A DNA stretch of 64,000 nt from Teretinema sp942493045 (GTDB taxonomy: Bacteria > Spirochaetota > Spirochaetia > Treponematales > Treponemataceae). The notes below the pieces were generated by a model. The model saw nothing but the letters and a program-made list of their open reading frames with translations, was not told the origin of the DNA and did no database searches. Shown here in pieces: positions 33,061 through 42,039 of the stretch. Location of the stretch: assembly GCA_942493045.1 (NCBI GenBank), contig OW818665.1:806001-870000 (forward strand). Direction: 5' to 3'. Every line of letters begins with the position of its first letter. The first letter of the stretch is position 1. A program made the position numbers and the translations under genes.

Positions 33061-36060
33061 ATGGCAGAAGATCAAGATAATACCCAGAAACCCAAGGTAA
33101 TTCTCAATAAGCAGAAAAAAGAAGCCAATACTGATCAGACCTCCTCTGATCAGACTAAGACTTCCGATTCAATGCCTGAGAAAAAAAAGGTTGTAGTAGT
33201 AAAGAAAAAAATCGTTACTTCTACCGCTTCGCATGAACAGCAGGGTACTGGCGAATCAGCCGCTCCCAAAAAGACGGTTCACGCGGCACAAAGTGCAGTT
33301 GAAGCTCCCAGCGCTGGAAAACCTCCCGCACCTGCAGCCTCGGCTGTACAGGTTCCAGCTGCAGCTACCGCGGAACGGCCTAAGGCTACTTCCATAGAAT
33401 TAAGTCCACCCAGGCCCAATGTGAAAGTTGGAAATCTGGCAGATAAAACCCGTCCCCCGGTCGGCCCGCAGGGTGGCGCTCCGCGCCGTGACAGTTTTTC
33501 AGGCGCTCAAGCCCGGGAAGGCGCTCGCGATGGCGGCCAGCGACCCGGCGGTTATCAGGATGAGGGGCAGGGTAATCCTCCCAGCACCGGATACCAGGGC
33601 AATAACCCCCGTCCGGCCGGTTCAGGCTACCAGGGTGGTGGTGGATACCAGGGCAACAATCCCCGTCCCGCAGGCTCTGGCTATCAGGGCGGCGGCGGAT
33701 ATCAGGGCAGCAATCCCCGTCCCGCAGGCTCTGGCTATCAGGGCGGCGGTGGATACCAGGGCAGTAATCCCCGTCCCGCAGGCTCTGGCTATCAGGGTGG
33801 CGGCGGATACCAGGGCAGCAATCCCCGTCCCGCAGGCTCCGGCTATCAGGGCGGCGGCGGATATCAGGGCAGCAATCCCCGTCCGGCCGGCACCGGTTAT
33901 CAGGGTGGCGGCGGATACCAGGGTAATAACCCGCGTCCCGCAGGCACCGGCTATCAGGGGAACAATCCCCGTCCGGCCGGCGGCGGCTATCAAGGCGGCG
34001 GCCCGGGCCGGCCCGGTTTCGGTCCTCCCCGCGGTCCCGGCGGTCCTGGCAGACCCGGTGGTCCTGGCAGACCCGGCGGCCCCGGTCGACCCGGCAGTTC
34101 CGGCCCCGGCCCAATGGATGCTAATAAAACCGGCCCGACTAAAAAGGGTTTTAAAGGCAAGAAAACTGTATATACCCGCAAGAACCGTGATGACGAATTC
34201 CTGGAGCAGAAATTGCAGCAGCAGCGCAAAAAAGCGCTGGACAAGGCAAACGCTATTCCTAAGGAAATCGAGATCATGGAAACAATATCAGTTTCCGAAT
34301 TAGCCCGTAAGATGAACTTAAAGGCTTCGGAACTGATCGCTAAGCTGATGACCATGGGTATGATGGTTACCATGAACCAGTCCATAGACGCCGATACCGC
34401 GACTATTCTGGCCTCGGAATACGACTGTAAAGTGGTGATTGTCAGTCTCTATGACGAAACCGTAATTGAAAGCGAAAGTGACACTGGCGCTGAATTCCTC
34501 TATCGTCCGCCGGTAGTCACCATCATGGGTCACGTTGATCACGGTAAGACAAAAACCCTGGATGCCATCCGCAGCGCGAACGTGGCGGCCGGCGAGTTCG
34601 GCGGCATTACGCAGCATATCGGCGCCTACAGCGTAGAAACTCCACGCGGCGTAATTACCTTCCTGGACACCCCGGGACATGAAGCGTTTACCATGATGCG
34701 CGCCCGCGGAGCCGAGATTACCGATATCGTGGTACTGGTTGTCGCGGCCGATGACGGTGTTATGCCGCAGACTATCGAGGCCATCAATCATGCCAAGGAC
34801 GCCAAGGTTCCCATTATTGTGGCCGTCAATAAAATTGACAAGCCGGAAGCGAATCCCGACAAGGTGAAAACCAAGCTGGCTGAATTGGGTCTGATCCCTG
34901 AAGAGTGGGGTGGAGACACCATCTATGTGCATATCAGCGCACTTCAAAAGGTCGGTCTGGATCTGCTGCTGGACGCGATTCTGCTGCAATCCGAATTGCT
35001 GGAACTGACTTCTAATTATGCCTGCCGCGCCGAGGGAAAAGTTATTGAATCCCGCATCGATCATGGCCGCGGTGTTGTCGCGACAATCATTGTGCAGCGC
35101 GGAACCCTGCGCACCGGAGACCCCTATGTCGCAGGTGTATTCTCGGGACGCGTGCGCGCTATATTTAACGATCGCGGTGATAAGCTTGAAGAAGCTACTC
35201 CGAGCATGCCGGTTGAAATCCTTGGTTTGGAGGGTATGCCGAACGCCGGTGATCCCTTCCAGGTCACTGAGACCGAGCGCATTGCCCGCCAGATTTCCGA
35301 TAAGCGCCAGGAACTGCGCCGCTTTGAGGACTCTCGCACCGTTAAAAAGATTACGCTGGACAATCTCTACGATACCATCAGTGAAGGCGATTTGCTTGAG
35401 CTCAAGGTTATCATTAAGGGTGACGTTCAGGGCTCGGTAGAAGCGCTCAAGCAGTCGCTGGAGAAACTTTCCACCAAGGACGTGCGTCTGTCAGTTATTC
35501 ATGCTTCCGCCGGCGCCATCAATGACTCCGACGTTATGCTGGCGGCTGCCGATTCCAATGCCATCATTATCGGTTTTAACGTTCGACCCACCCCCCAGGC
35601 CAAATTACTGGCTGACCAGGAAAAAGTTGATATCCGTAAATACAATGTCATTTACAAAGCCGTCGAGGAAATCGAGATGGCCATGGAAGGCATGCTCAAG
35701 CCGGACATCAAGGAAGAGATTATCGGTATGGTTGAAGTTCGGGACACCATCAAGGTTCCGAAAATCGGTACTGTCGCCGGATCCTATGTTCTGCAGGGAC
35801 TTATCAAACGGTCCTCCACCGTCAATGTTATCCGTGAGGGTATTGTGGTGCACACCGGCAAACTGGCCTCCCTGCGCCGCTTCAAAGACGATGTCAAGGA
35901 AGTAGCCTCTGGATTTGAATGCGGAATCTCGATTGTCGACTTTGGCGATGTCAAGGTCGGTGACCAACTTGAAGTAATCGAATTCATTGAGGTGGCACGC
36001 AAGCTCAAGGATAGCGAGAAACTCTCCGCCAAGAAGAGTCCGAAAGGAGAGGCGGAGTAA
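33061..36060 (+). CDS. infB: Translation initiation factor IF-2 with glycine-rich repeats
   Basis: The 999-residue GTPase delivers initiator tRNA to the 30S subunit. Residues 1-360 are low complexity: a Lys/Ala/Pro segment, then a glycine-rich repeat array at 177-314 and GPGRPG repeats to about 350. The IF2_N domain follows (SVSELARKMNLKASELIAK, about 407-450). The G domain has GHVDHGKTKT (from residue 490), DTPGHEAF, NKIDKPEAN and SALQ, then domains II, III and C2 (IIKGDVQGSVEALKQSL, VRDTIKVPKIGTVAGSYV). The start at 33061 is eight bases after the nusA stop. Confidence 0.97.
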   Translation: MAEDQDNTQKPKVILNKQKKEANTDQTSSDQTKTSDSMPEKKKVVVVKKKIVTSTASHEQQGTGESAAPKKTVHAAQSAVEAPSAGKPPAPAASAVQVPAAATAERPKATSIELSPPRPNVKVGNLADKTRPPVGPQGGAPRRDSFSGAQAREGARDGGQRPGGYQDEGQGNPPSTGYQGNNPRPAGSGYQGGGGYQGNNPRPAGSGYQGGGGYQGSNPRPAGSGYQGGGGYQGSNPRPAGSGYQGGGGYQGSNPRPAGSGYQGGGGYQGSNPRPAGTGYQGGGGYQGNNPRPAGTGYQGNNPRPAGGGYQGGGPGRPGFGPPRGPGGPGRPGGPGRPGGPGRPGSSGPGPMDANKTGPTKKGFKGKKTVYTRKNRDDEFLEQKLQQQRKKALDKANAIPKEIEIMETISVSELARKMNLKASELIAKLMTMGMMVTMNQSIDADTATILASEYDCKVVIVSLYDETVIESESDTGAEFLYRPPVVTIMGHVDHGKTKTLDAIRSANVAAGEFGGITQHIGAYSVETPRGVITFLDTPGHEAFTMMRARGAEITDIVVLVVAADDGVMPQTIEAINHAKDAKVPIIVAVNKIDKPEANPDKVKTKLAELGLIPEEWGGDTIYVHISALQKVGLDLLLDAILLQSELLELTSNYACRAEGKVIESRIDHGRGVVATIIVQRGTLRTGDPYVAGVFSGRVRAIFNDRGDKLEEATPSMPVEILGLEGMPNAGDPFQVTETERIARQISDKRQELRRFEDSRTVKKITLDNLYDTISEGDLLELKVIIKGDVQGSVEALKQSLEKLSTKDVRLSVIHASAGAINDSDVMLAAADSNAIIIGFNVRPTPQAKLLADQEKVDIRKYNVIYKAVEEIEMAMEGMLKPDIKEEIIGMVEVRDTIKVPKIGTVAGSYVLQGLIKRSSTVNVIREGIVVHTGKLASLRRFKDDVKEVASGFECGISIVDFGDVKVGDQLEVIEFIEVARKLKDSEKLSAKKSPKGEAE
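33589..34002 (+). repeat. 54-bp tandem repeats inside infB
   Basis: Six full 54-base units (33589, 33643, 33697, 33751, 33805, 33859), one 36-base short unit (33913) and a final 54-base unit (33949). Each full unit encodes 18 residues of the form GYQG[NS]NPRPAG[ST]GYQGGG. Units differ mainly at third codon positions, with the central four nearly identical. Adjacent GPGRPG repeats run from 34003 to about 34110. Confidence 0.95.
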
Positions 36061-36076
36061 TCTGCCTGTAAACGCA

Positions 36077-36454
36077 ATGGGTGAATTCAGACTGACTCGT
36101 TTGGGAGAACAAATTCGCGATGAGATCTCTGCTATGATTCTCGGGGGCCGTATCAAGGACCCCCGGGTTTCGACCTTCCTTTCGGTCAATAGGGTTGAGG
36201 TTTCCGGAGACCTTGGACATGCCAAGGTCTTTGTTTCCAGCTTCATGGACGACCATCAGACTAAACAGGGCGTCCGGGGACTGGAAAGCGCCGCCGGTTT
36301 TATTCAGAGCACGCTCGGTAAAAAGCTGCGTTTGCGACAATTTCCGCATCTAGTTTTTGTATTTGATGAAAGCATCAAAGATGGCTTTGCCCTGGTAAAA
36401 AAACTTGATGAACTCGTATCGCATCCCGTACCCGATGAAGGTCAGCAACCCTGA
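36077..36454 (+). CDS. rbfA: Ribosome-binding factor A
   Basis: The 125-residue single-KH-type protein is needed for 16S rRNA 5'-end maturation. Marks are RLGEQIRDEISAMIL, IKDPRVSTFLSVNRVEVSGDL, AKVFVSSF and KLRLRQFPHLVFVFDES. The ATG at 36077 gives the standard N-terminus; the frame remains open upstream into infB, but that would overlap IF-2 by 90 bases and has no ribosome site. It lies 16 bases after the infB stop. Confidence 0.93.
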   Translation: MGEFRLTRLGEQIRDEISAMILGGRIKDPRVSTFLSVNRVEVSGDLGHAKVFVSSFMDDHQTKQGVRGLESAAGFIQSTLGKKLRLRQFPHLVFVFDESIKDGFALVKKLDELVSHPVPDEGQQP

Positions 36455-36462
36455 CTGAAATC

Positions 36463-37446
36463 ATGAATGGCGAGACCGATAAAATAGTACTATTGGCCAA
36501 ACAGAGCGGACAAACCAGTTTTTCCGCTCTCTGGCAGGTCAAAAACGCCCTCAAAATCAAAAAAGTAGGGCATACCGGAACTCTGGATACCTTTGCCGAT
36601 GGCTTGCTGGTAGTCCTTTCCGGCCGCCTGACTCGGCTAGCGCCTTATATTACCGCCACCGACAAGGTCTACGAAGCCCTGCTCAGTTTTGGCTCTGAAA
36701 CCGATACCCTCGATCCGGACGGTACTGTCGTCCGCACAGCCGCCCTGCCAACCCTTGAACGACTGCAGGAATCCTTATCGGCCTTTACCGGCCCGATTAT
36801 GCAGATTCCTCCCGTCTATTCAGCCCTGCACATTGCCGGTCAGCGTTCCTCTGATCTGGCGCGAGCCGGTGTGACTGTTGCTCCCGTTCCGCGGCCGGTA
36901 ATCATCCATAGCCTTCAATTAATTTCAACGATGACAGCCGCTCAACAACCGGCGGCGGCTGGTCAGCATGTAGTTTATGCCAAAATAGCGGTATCCTGCT
37001 CCAAGGGCACTTATATTCGTTCTTTAGCCCGGGATATCGGCAACGCTGCCGGTAGTTGCGCCTCTCTGGCAGCTCTGAGGCGTACCAAAATAGGCAATTT
37101 TTCCCTGGAAAAGGCTGCCGGCTATGCCCTTCTTGAAGACTTCGGTAAACCGGTGGCCAAGGGTTTCAGACGCACAGACCGGCTTCCGGCCGACACCGTA
37201 ATTTCGACTTCCAGTTCATTTACACCACAGCTCAGCGACTTTTCCGGCTTGCAGTCTCGGGAACTGCTGGCCGAACATATTCCTGATTTTTTCAGCGGTC
37301 AAACTATCCGTACCGACTGGTTCGCGCAAAACGCAGCGCTATCGCTCGGTGAATATACCGTTTTCAGCGACTCTCTTTTTTTAGGGATGATTGCTGTCGA
37401 AAAAGAACGGATCCGCTATATTTTTGTCGCCGGAGAAAAATCATGA
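36463..37446 (+). CDS. truB: tRNA pseudouridine-55 synthase
   Basis: The 327-residue enzyme makes pseudouridine 55 in the T-loop of tRNAs. The catalytic aspartate is in HTGTLDTFADGLLVV; KVYEALLSFG, IPPVYSALHIAGQRSSDLARAG and CSKGTYIRSLARDIG are typical. The C-terminal 110 residues after GNFSLEKA are poorly conserved. Its stop overlaps the ribF start (ATGA). Confidence 0.94.
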   Translation: MNGETDKIVLLAKQSGQTSFSALWQVKNALKIKKVGHTGTLDTFADGLLVVLSGRLTRLAPYITATDKVYEALLSFGSETDTLDPDGTVVRTAALPTLERLQESLSAFTGPIMQIPPVYSALHIAGQRSSDLARAGVTVAPVPRPVIIHSLQLISTMTAAQQPAAAGQHVVYAKIAVSCSKGTYIRSLARDIGNAAGSCASLAALRRTKIGNFSLEKAAGYALLEDFGKPVAKGFRRTDRLPADTVISTSSSFTPQLSDFSGLQSRELLAEHIPDFFSGQTIRTDWFAQNAALSLGEYTVFSDSLFLGMIAVEKERIRYIFVAGEKS

Positions 37447-38273
37447 CCGTGGTTTCATGGCTTGAATTGCTGACCAATCCCGCGCTCGCCCTGCCGGAAT
37501 CGTTTTTGCGAGATGGCACCGCTTTGACGATCGGCGGTTTTGACGGTCCGCATCGTGGTCACCAGGAGCTTTTTTCAGCCGTATTAGCAGAATCTGGAGC
37601 CAAGAACCTGAGATCGGGGGTGGTAACTTTTGTGCGCTCCCCGCGGCACGTGAAAAGTTCACACAACTATTCCGGTGATGTTTCGACCGTCGCTTTGAGA
37701 CTTGAATATCTGGAGAGTATCGGCATGGAACTGGTCTTGCTGATTGACTTTTCTGGTGATTTTGGTAGAATGTCCGGAGGAGTATTTCTGGAAATTCTGG
37801 TAAAAACTGTACGCATGAAATATCTGGCCGTTGGTCCCGATTTTCGCTGCGGACATCGCCTGGATACGGGAACAGCGGAACTTACCGCCTTATCCCGCAG
37901 AGACGGCTTTCGCTTTGATTCCATCCGGCAGATTGATCTCGACGGCAACCGCATAAGTTCCAGTCAGATCAGGGACGCAGTCCTTTCTGCCGACTTCACC
38001 CTAGCGGAAGCTCTTCTTGGTCGTCCATTTTTACTGGATATTCGCCCCGTAGACTGGACTGTAAACGGACCGGTTTTGGAGACGAAAACAGAGTATTTTG
38101 ACCAGATATTGCCCTGTCAGGGCAGTTATCGGGTTTTGCTTACTGTCCAGGACGGATATCGTCTGCCGGCGCGGCTTTCAATAGACTCCGCTCAGGTACG
38201 AATCGAGCCCCTGGATAGTAGACCGTTGCCGTCAGTGCATACGCTGACGACGGCGCAATTCGGGTTATCATGA
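37443..38273 (+). CDS. ribF: RibF-type FAD synthetase lacking a clear riboflavin kinase domain
   Basis: The 276-residue protein has the nucleotidyltransferase (FAD synthetase) half: LTIGGFDGPHRGHQEL (HxGH-like motif), VGPDFRCGHRLDTGTAEL and ISSSQIRDAVLSADFTLAEALLGRPF. Bifunctional RibF proteins have about 310 residues and continue with a riboflavin kinase domain carrying a G-(F/L)PTAN motif. Here only about 85 residues follow and no PTAN motif is seen; PCQGSYRVLLTVQDG retains a trace of the domain. FMN-to-FAD conversion is therefore likely, but riboflavin phosphorylation is doubtful. It overlaps truB by four bases. Confidence 0.85.
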   Translation: MTVVSWLELLTNPALALPESFLRDGTALTIGGFDGPHRGHQELFSAVLAESGAKNLRSGVVTFVRSPRHVKSSHNYSGDVSTVALRLEYLESIGMELVLLIDFSGDFGRMSGGVFLEILVKTVRMKYLAVGPDFRCGHRLDTGTAELTALSRRDGFRFDSIRQIDLDGNRISSSQIRDAVLSADFTLAEALLGRPFLLDIRPVDWTVNGPVLETKTEYFDQILPCQGSYRVLLTVQDGYRLPARLSIDSAQVRIEPLDSRPLPSVHTLTTAQFGLS

Positions 38274-38299
38274 TGTTTAACAATAAGAAGGAGTAAGTA

Positions 38300-38569
38300 A
38301 TGGCACTTACAAAAGACACGACCGCCGCGGTGGTCACAAAATTCGGTGCGAACGAAAAAGATACCGGTAATACCAAGGTGCAAATTGCGCTTTTGACCGA
38401 GCGCATCCAGCAGCTCACCGAGCACTGCAAGACTTTCAAGAAAGACAAGGGTAGTACCCGCGGTCTGATCATTCTTGTCGGTCAGCGCCGGAGACTGCTT
38501 AAATATCTGCAGCGCCGTGATCTGGAAACATACCGTTCCCTGATCCAGGAACTTGGCCTCCGCAAATAA
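38300..38569 (+). CDS. rpsO: 30S ribosomal protein S15
   Basis: The 89-residue protein binds the central domain of 16S rRNA. Signature stretches are DTGNTKVQIALLTERIQQLTEH, KDKGSTRGLIILVGQRRRLLKYL and YRSLIQELGLRK. AAGGAG precedes the ATG. A terminator follows directly, ending the rimP operon. Confidence 0.98.
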   Translation: MALTKDTTAAVVTKFGANEKDTGNTKVQIALLTERIQQLTEHCKTFKKDKGSTRGLIILVGQRRRLLKYLQRRDLETYRSLIQELGLRK

Positions 38570-38575
38570 TAACTA

Positions 38576-38610
38576 GTTACCTGTTGCCATGGCGGCAGGT
38601 AACTTTTTTT
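38576..38610 (+). terminator. Rho-independent terminator after rpsO
   Basis: GTTACCTGTTG and CGGCAGGTAAC (one G-T pair) surround a CCATGG loop and are followed by seven T residues, four bases after the rpsO stop. In other bacteria rpsO and pnp are separated by a similar hairpin that allows both readthrough and RNase processing. Confidence 0.88.
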
Positions 38611-38646
38611 CTTTTCGGGAAAACGATCCCAGCGCAGATACCTGCA

Positions 38647-38673
38647 TTGATTTTTTCCTGTAGTTTTTATAAA
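38647..38673 (+). promoter_or_regulatory. Possible promoter for pnp
   Basis: TTGATT and TATAAA are separated by 15 bases, shorter than the ideal 17. They lie 12 bases before the pnp ATG; readthrough of the rpsO terminator is an alternative source of pnp mRNA. Confidence 0.35.
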
Positions 38674-38684
38674 GGTTTTTTTAC

Positions 38685-40778
38685 ATGGTAAATAGAGTTA
38701 CTTACAAAATTGGCGATGACGAACTGGTTCTTGAAACCGGACGGCTTGCCAAACAGGCTAACGGTTCCATTTATGCCCAGTTCGGCGGTTCTGCTGTTCT
38801 GGCTACCGTTTGCGCTTCCTCTTCCGCCCAGGAAGGTCTCGATTACGTCCCCCTGACAGTCGATTATAACGAGAAATATTACGCGGCCGGTAAGATTCCC
38901 GGCGGATTTATCAAACGCGAAAGCCGTCCTAAGGACAAGGAAATACTGGTTTCCCGCCTGATTGACCGGCCGATGCGTCCGCTTTTTGACAAGTCTTTCG
39001 GACGCGACATCCAGATCGTTCCGACCGTTGTTTCCTCAGACATGGTAAACCCGCCCGATATTCTGGCAGTTGTTGCCAGCTCTGCTGCCGTCGTGATTTC
39101 CGACATTCCTTTTGCCGGCCCGATCGCCGCGGTGCGCATGGCTTACCTCGGCGGTGAATACATCATCAATCCGACTTTTGAGCAGATTGAAAAAGCGGAA
39201 ATGGAAATTGTCGTTGCCGGTACGGCTGACGGTATTACCATGGTCGAAGGCGGCGCTCACGAGGTTTCCGAAGAAGTGATGCTGCTGGCCCTGGACAAGG
39301 CTCACGATTTTATCAAGGTCATGTGCAAGCTTCAGCTGGATCTGCGCGCCCTGTGCGGATTGGAAAAACTGCCGCTCTCGCCCGTTCAGGTCGAACTCAA
39401 AAACCGCGACGCCATGCATGCCGAAGCTTATCCCCGGATGGCTGAAGCCCTGTATGTCAGTGGTAAATTTGAGCGCCGCAATGCCTGCAATCTGGTAAAG
39501 TCCGACATCGCCGCTAAATACGCCGAACAGCTTGCCGACGCATCTCAGAAAAAGCTTTTCGACGCCCTGTTCGAGGATCTTGAATACACCATTTTGCGCA
39601 CCACCATTCTGGAAAAGGGCAAACGCGTCGACGGTCGTGGAACGGAAGACATCCGCCCCATTACCTGTGAGATCGGCGCTCTGCCCCGTCCGCACGGTTC
39701 GGCCGTGTTTACCCGCGGTGAAACCCAGGCTCTGGGAGCAATCACCCTCGGTACCGTTTTCGACGAGCAAATCCTCGACGATATCGAAGGCGACCGCCGT
39801 GAGAATTTTATCCTGCATTATAACTTTCCGCCCTTTTCCGTCGGCGAGGTTGGCCGCATGGGTACCGGACGGCGTGAGATCGGTCACGGCTATCTGGCCC
39901 GCCGCTCTCTGCAGCCGATGGTACCCGGACGCGCTGCCTTCCCCTATACTATCCGTGTAGTTTCCGAGGTTCTTGAGTCCAACGGTTCCTCATCAATGGC
40001 CACTGTCTGCGCCGGAACTCTGGGAATGCTGCATGCCGGCGTGCCCATGAAGGCTCCCGTCGCCGGTATCGCCATGGGTCTGATTACCGACGGTTCCCGC
40101 TTCGCGGTGCTTTCGGACATTCTGGGCGAGGAAGATCATCTTGGCGATATGGACTTTAAGGTTGCCGGTACCGAGAAGGGTATTACCGGTTTCCAGATGG
40201 ATATCAAGATCGCCGGCGTTTCCACCGAGATCATGAAGAAGGCCCTGGAACAGGCTAAGCGGGGAAGACTGCACATCCTCGGCATCATGAACCAGACCAT
40301 TTCCAAACCTGCGTCCGAGATCAGTCCTTATGCTCCCCGCATTGAAGTCATGAAGATCGAGACCGACAAGATCGGTGCCCTGATCGGACCAGGCGGCAAG
40401 AACATCAAGGCCATTTCCGAAACCTATCAGGTTACCATCAATACCGAAAACGACGGTACTGTCACGATTTACGGCAAAAACGCCAAGGCCGCGCTCAGCG
40501 CCAAGGATGCCATCAAGGGTATCGTGGAAGACCCGGAGGTCGGTAGAATCTATGAGGGAACGGTCAAGCGCATCATGGACTTTGGTGCCTTTATCGAAAT
40601 CCTTCCCGGAAAAGAAGGCCTCTGCCATATTTCCAAACTGTCACGCTCACGTGTCGCCAATGTGTCAGATGTCGTCAAGGAAGGTCAGCGTATCCCGGTT
40701 AAGCTTCTTGAAGTGGATAAAATGGGCCGCTTAAATCTTTCCTACGTGGACGCTCTCGGAGACGATGCCACTACATAA
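38685..40778 (+). CDS. pnp: Polyribonucleotide nucleotidyltransferase (PNPase)
   Basis: The 697-residue phosphorolytic 3'-5' exoribonuclease has two RNase PH domains: first with YYAAGKIPGGFIKRE and RLIDRPMRPLF, second with RRENFILHYNFPPFSVGEVGR and ILGEEDHLGDMDFKVAGT. A KH domain (KIGALIGPGGKNIKAISE) and a C-terminal S1 domain (YEGTVKRIMDFGAFIEILPG) follow. The 3' end overlaps the peptidase start by 14 bases, tying the two genes together. Confidence 0.97.
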   Translation: MVNRVTYKIGDDELVLETGRLAKQANGSIYAQFGGSAVLATVCASSSAQEGLDYVPLTVDYNEKYYAAGKIPGGFIKRESRPKDKEILVSRLIDRPMRPLFDKSFGRDIQIVPTVVSSDMVNPPDILAVVASSAAVVISDIPFAGPIAAVRMAYLGGEYIINPTFEQIEKAEMEIVVAGTADGITMVEGGAHEVSEEVMLLALDKAHDFIKVMCKLQLDLRALCGLEKLPLSPVQVELKNRDAMHAEAYPRMAEALYVSGKFERRNACNLVKSDIAAKYAEQLADASQKKLFDALFEDLEYTILRTTILEKGKRVDGRGTEDIRPITCEIGALPRPHGSAVFTRGETQALGAITLGTVFDEQILDDIEGDRRENFILHYNFPPFSVGEVGRMGTGRREIGHGYLARRSLQPMVPGRAAFPYTIRVVSEVLESNGSSSMATVCAGTLGMLHAGVPMKAPVAGIAMGLITDGSRFAVLSDILGEEDHLGDMDFKVAGTEKGITGFQMDIKIAGVSTEIMKKALEQAKRGRLHILGIMNQTISKPASEISPYAPRIEVMKIETDKIGALIGPGGKNIKAISETYQVTINTENDGTVTIYGKNAKAALSAKDAIKGIVEDPEVGRIYEGTVKRIMDFGAFIEILPGKEGLCHISKLSRSRVANVSDVVKEGQRIPVKLLEVDKMGRLNLSYVDALGDDATT

Positions 40779-42039
40779 CCGTATTCTGGATAATGGAATA
40801 CAGCTCGTTACCGAACCGGTTGCCGAATCTTCAGTGTCGGCAATCGGTTTTTGGTTTACGGTAGGTTCCAGAAACGAAGAGACCGGTAAAACCGGCATTT
40901 CTCATTTTATCGAGCATTTGCTTTTTAAGGGAACGTCCACCTACAGTGTGACCGATATCTCCCGTTTTTTTGACCGAACCGGCGGGTATTTAAACGCTTT
41001 CACCGAACGGGACACCGTGTGCCTGTATTGCGTTGTTCCTTCCTATTACGCCGAGCAGTCCTTGCGCATACTGCTGGATATGACGAACAACGCCCTGCTG
41101 CGCGATGAGGACATCGAAAAAGAGAGGCAGGTAATATTAAGTGAGATCCTTTCCTCGCTGGATGATCCGGAAGAAATTTCCGCGGACCTGGCGATGAACG
41201 AATGGTTCCCGGACAACACCCTAGCGGTTCCGGTCGCCGGAAAAGCACAAGATGTTTCAGCTCTTCAGCACGCTGATCTTCGAGCCTGGTATGAAAGACA
41301 CTTCCGGAGCGGGCCTCTAATGGTCTGCGTTTCCGGCAGCGTACCGGAAGAACTGCTCTGCGCCATTCTCAGTACGGACACTCGGCAGCGACCGGCCTTC
41401 GGCAGACCTGAAACATCCGCAATTATCCTGCAAAGTGGGCGGACGGTCTTTAAAGCCCCGATTAATCAGACTCATATTTATCTGAGTACCCCGGCCGCGA
41501 AGGCCACCATCAGCAGTTTTTGGTTTCCCTGGTCGGTACTGAATACTATAATCGGTGAAACACCCGGTTCACGGCTATTCCGGGAGCTGCGCGAAGACCG
41601 GGGCTTATGCTATACTGTTTACAGCATGCTCTCAGTATACCGTGGTGTTTCGTTTTGGACGGCTTATTTGGCCTGTCCGGCCGGAGCCACCCTCGAAGCC
41701 GCTGAAACCCTGTTACATCAGCTTGAAGTATTGCGCCGGGAGGGTTGTACTGAACCGGAAGTTGAGGGAGCGATAGCGCACTTGTGCGGAGAACTGCTGG
41801 TATCGAGCCAGGACGCGGAACATCGGATGAAACGCCTGGCCAGACAGGTGCTTGCCGGAGGTGCAGTACATGATACCGGAGACTTGCAAGCTCAGTTTCA
41901 AGCAGTCACAGTTGATCTGGTAAATTCGCTGTGCTCGGATTCATTCAATAGTAACAACGCTTCGCTGGTCGTCTACGGACCAACGCTTAAAAAAAATGAG
42001 AGGAAAAAACTATGTCTGATTCAGAAAAAGATACGCTGA
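40765..42039 (+). CDS. M16-family zinc metallopeptidase
   Basis: The 424-residue pitrilysin-type peptidase has the inverted zinc motif HFIEH (residues about 47-51) with FKGT after it and the downstream metal-ligand region EKERQVILSEILSSLDDPEE. The C-terminal inactive half has GSRLFRELREDRGLCYTVYS. No signal peptide is present, so it is probably cytoplasmic, resembling the processing-peptidase-like proteins found beside pnp in Bacillus (MlpA type). It overlaps pnp (14 bases) and dut (28 bases). The substrate is unknown. Confidence 0.92.
   Translation: MPLHNRILDNGIQLVTEPVAESSVSAIGFWFTVGSRNEETGKTGISHFIEHLLFKGTSTYSVTDISRFFDRTGGYLNAFTERDTVCLYCVVPSYYAEQSLRILLDMTNNALLRDEDIEKERQVILSEILSSLDDPEEISADLAMNEWFPDNTLAVPVAGKAQDVSALQHADLRAWYERHFRSGPLMVCVSGSVPEELLCAILSTDTRQRPAFGRPETSAIILQSGRTVFKAPINQTHIYLSTPAAKATISSFWFPWSVLNTIIGETPGSRLFRELREDRGLCYTVYSMLSVYRGVSFWTAYLACPAGATLEAAETLLHQLEVLRREGCTEPEVEGAIAHLCGELLVSSQDAEHRMKRLARQVLAGGAVHDTGDLQAQFQAVTVDLVNSLCSDSFNSNNASLVVYGPTLKKNERKKLCLIQKKIR

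Noticed and set aside
33589..34002. Regular repeats resembling a CRISPR array
   Set aside because: The units are contiguous, in codon register, with no unique spacers, and lie inside infB; no cas genes are present.
33386..34303. Long frames of 242 (minus) and 291 (plus, other frame) codons over the infB repeat region
   Set aside because: They exist because the 54-bp repeat has no stops in other frames; their translations are simple repeats, and infB is continuous through the region with conserved domains on both sides.
34318..35064. 248-codon minus-strand frame opposite the IF-2 G domain
   Set aside because: A shadow of infB, which has all GTPase motifs on the plus strand.
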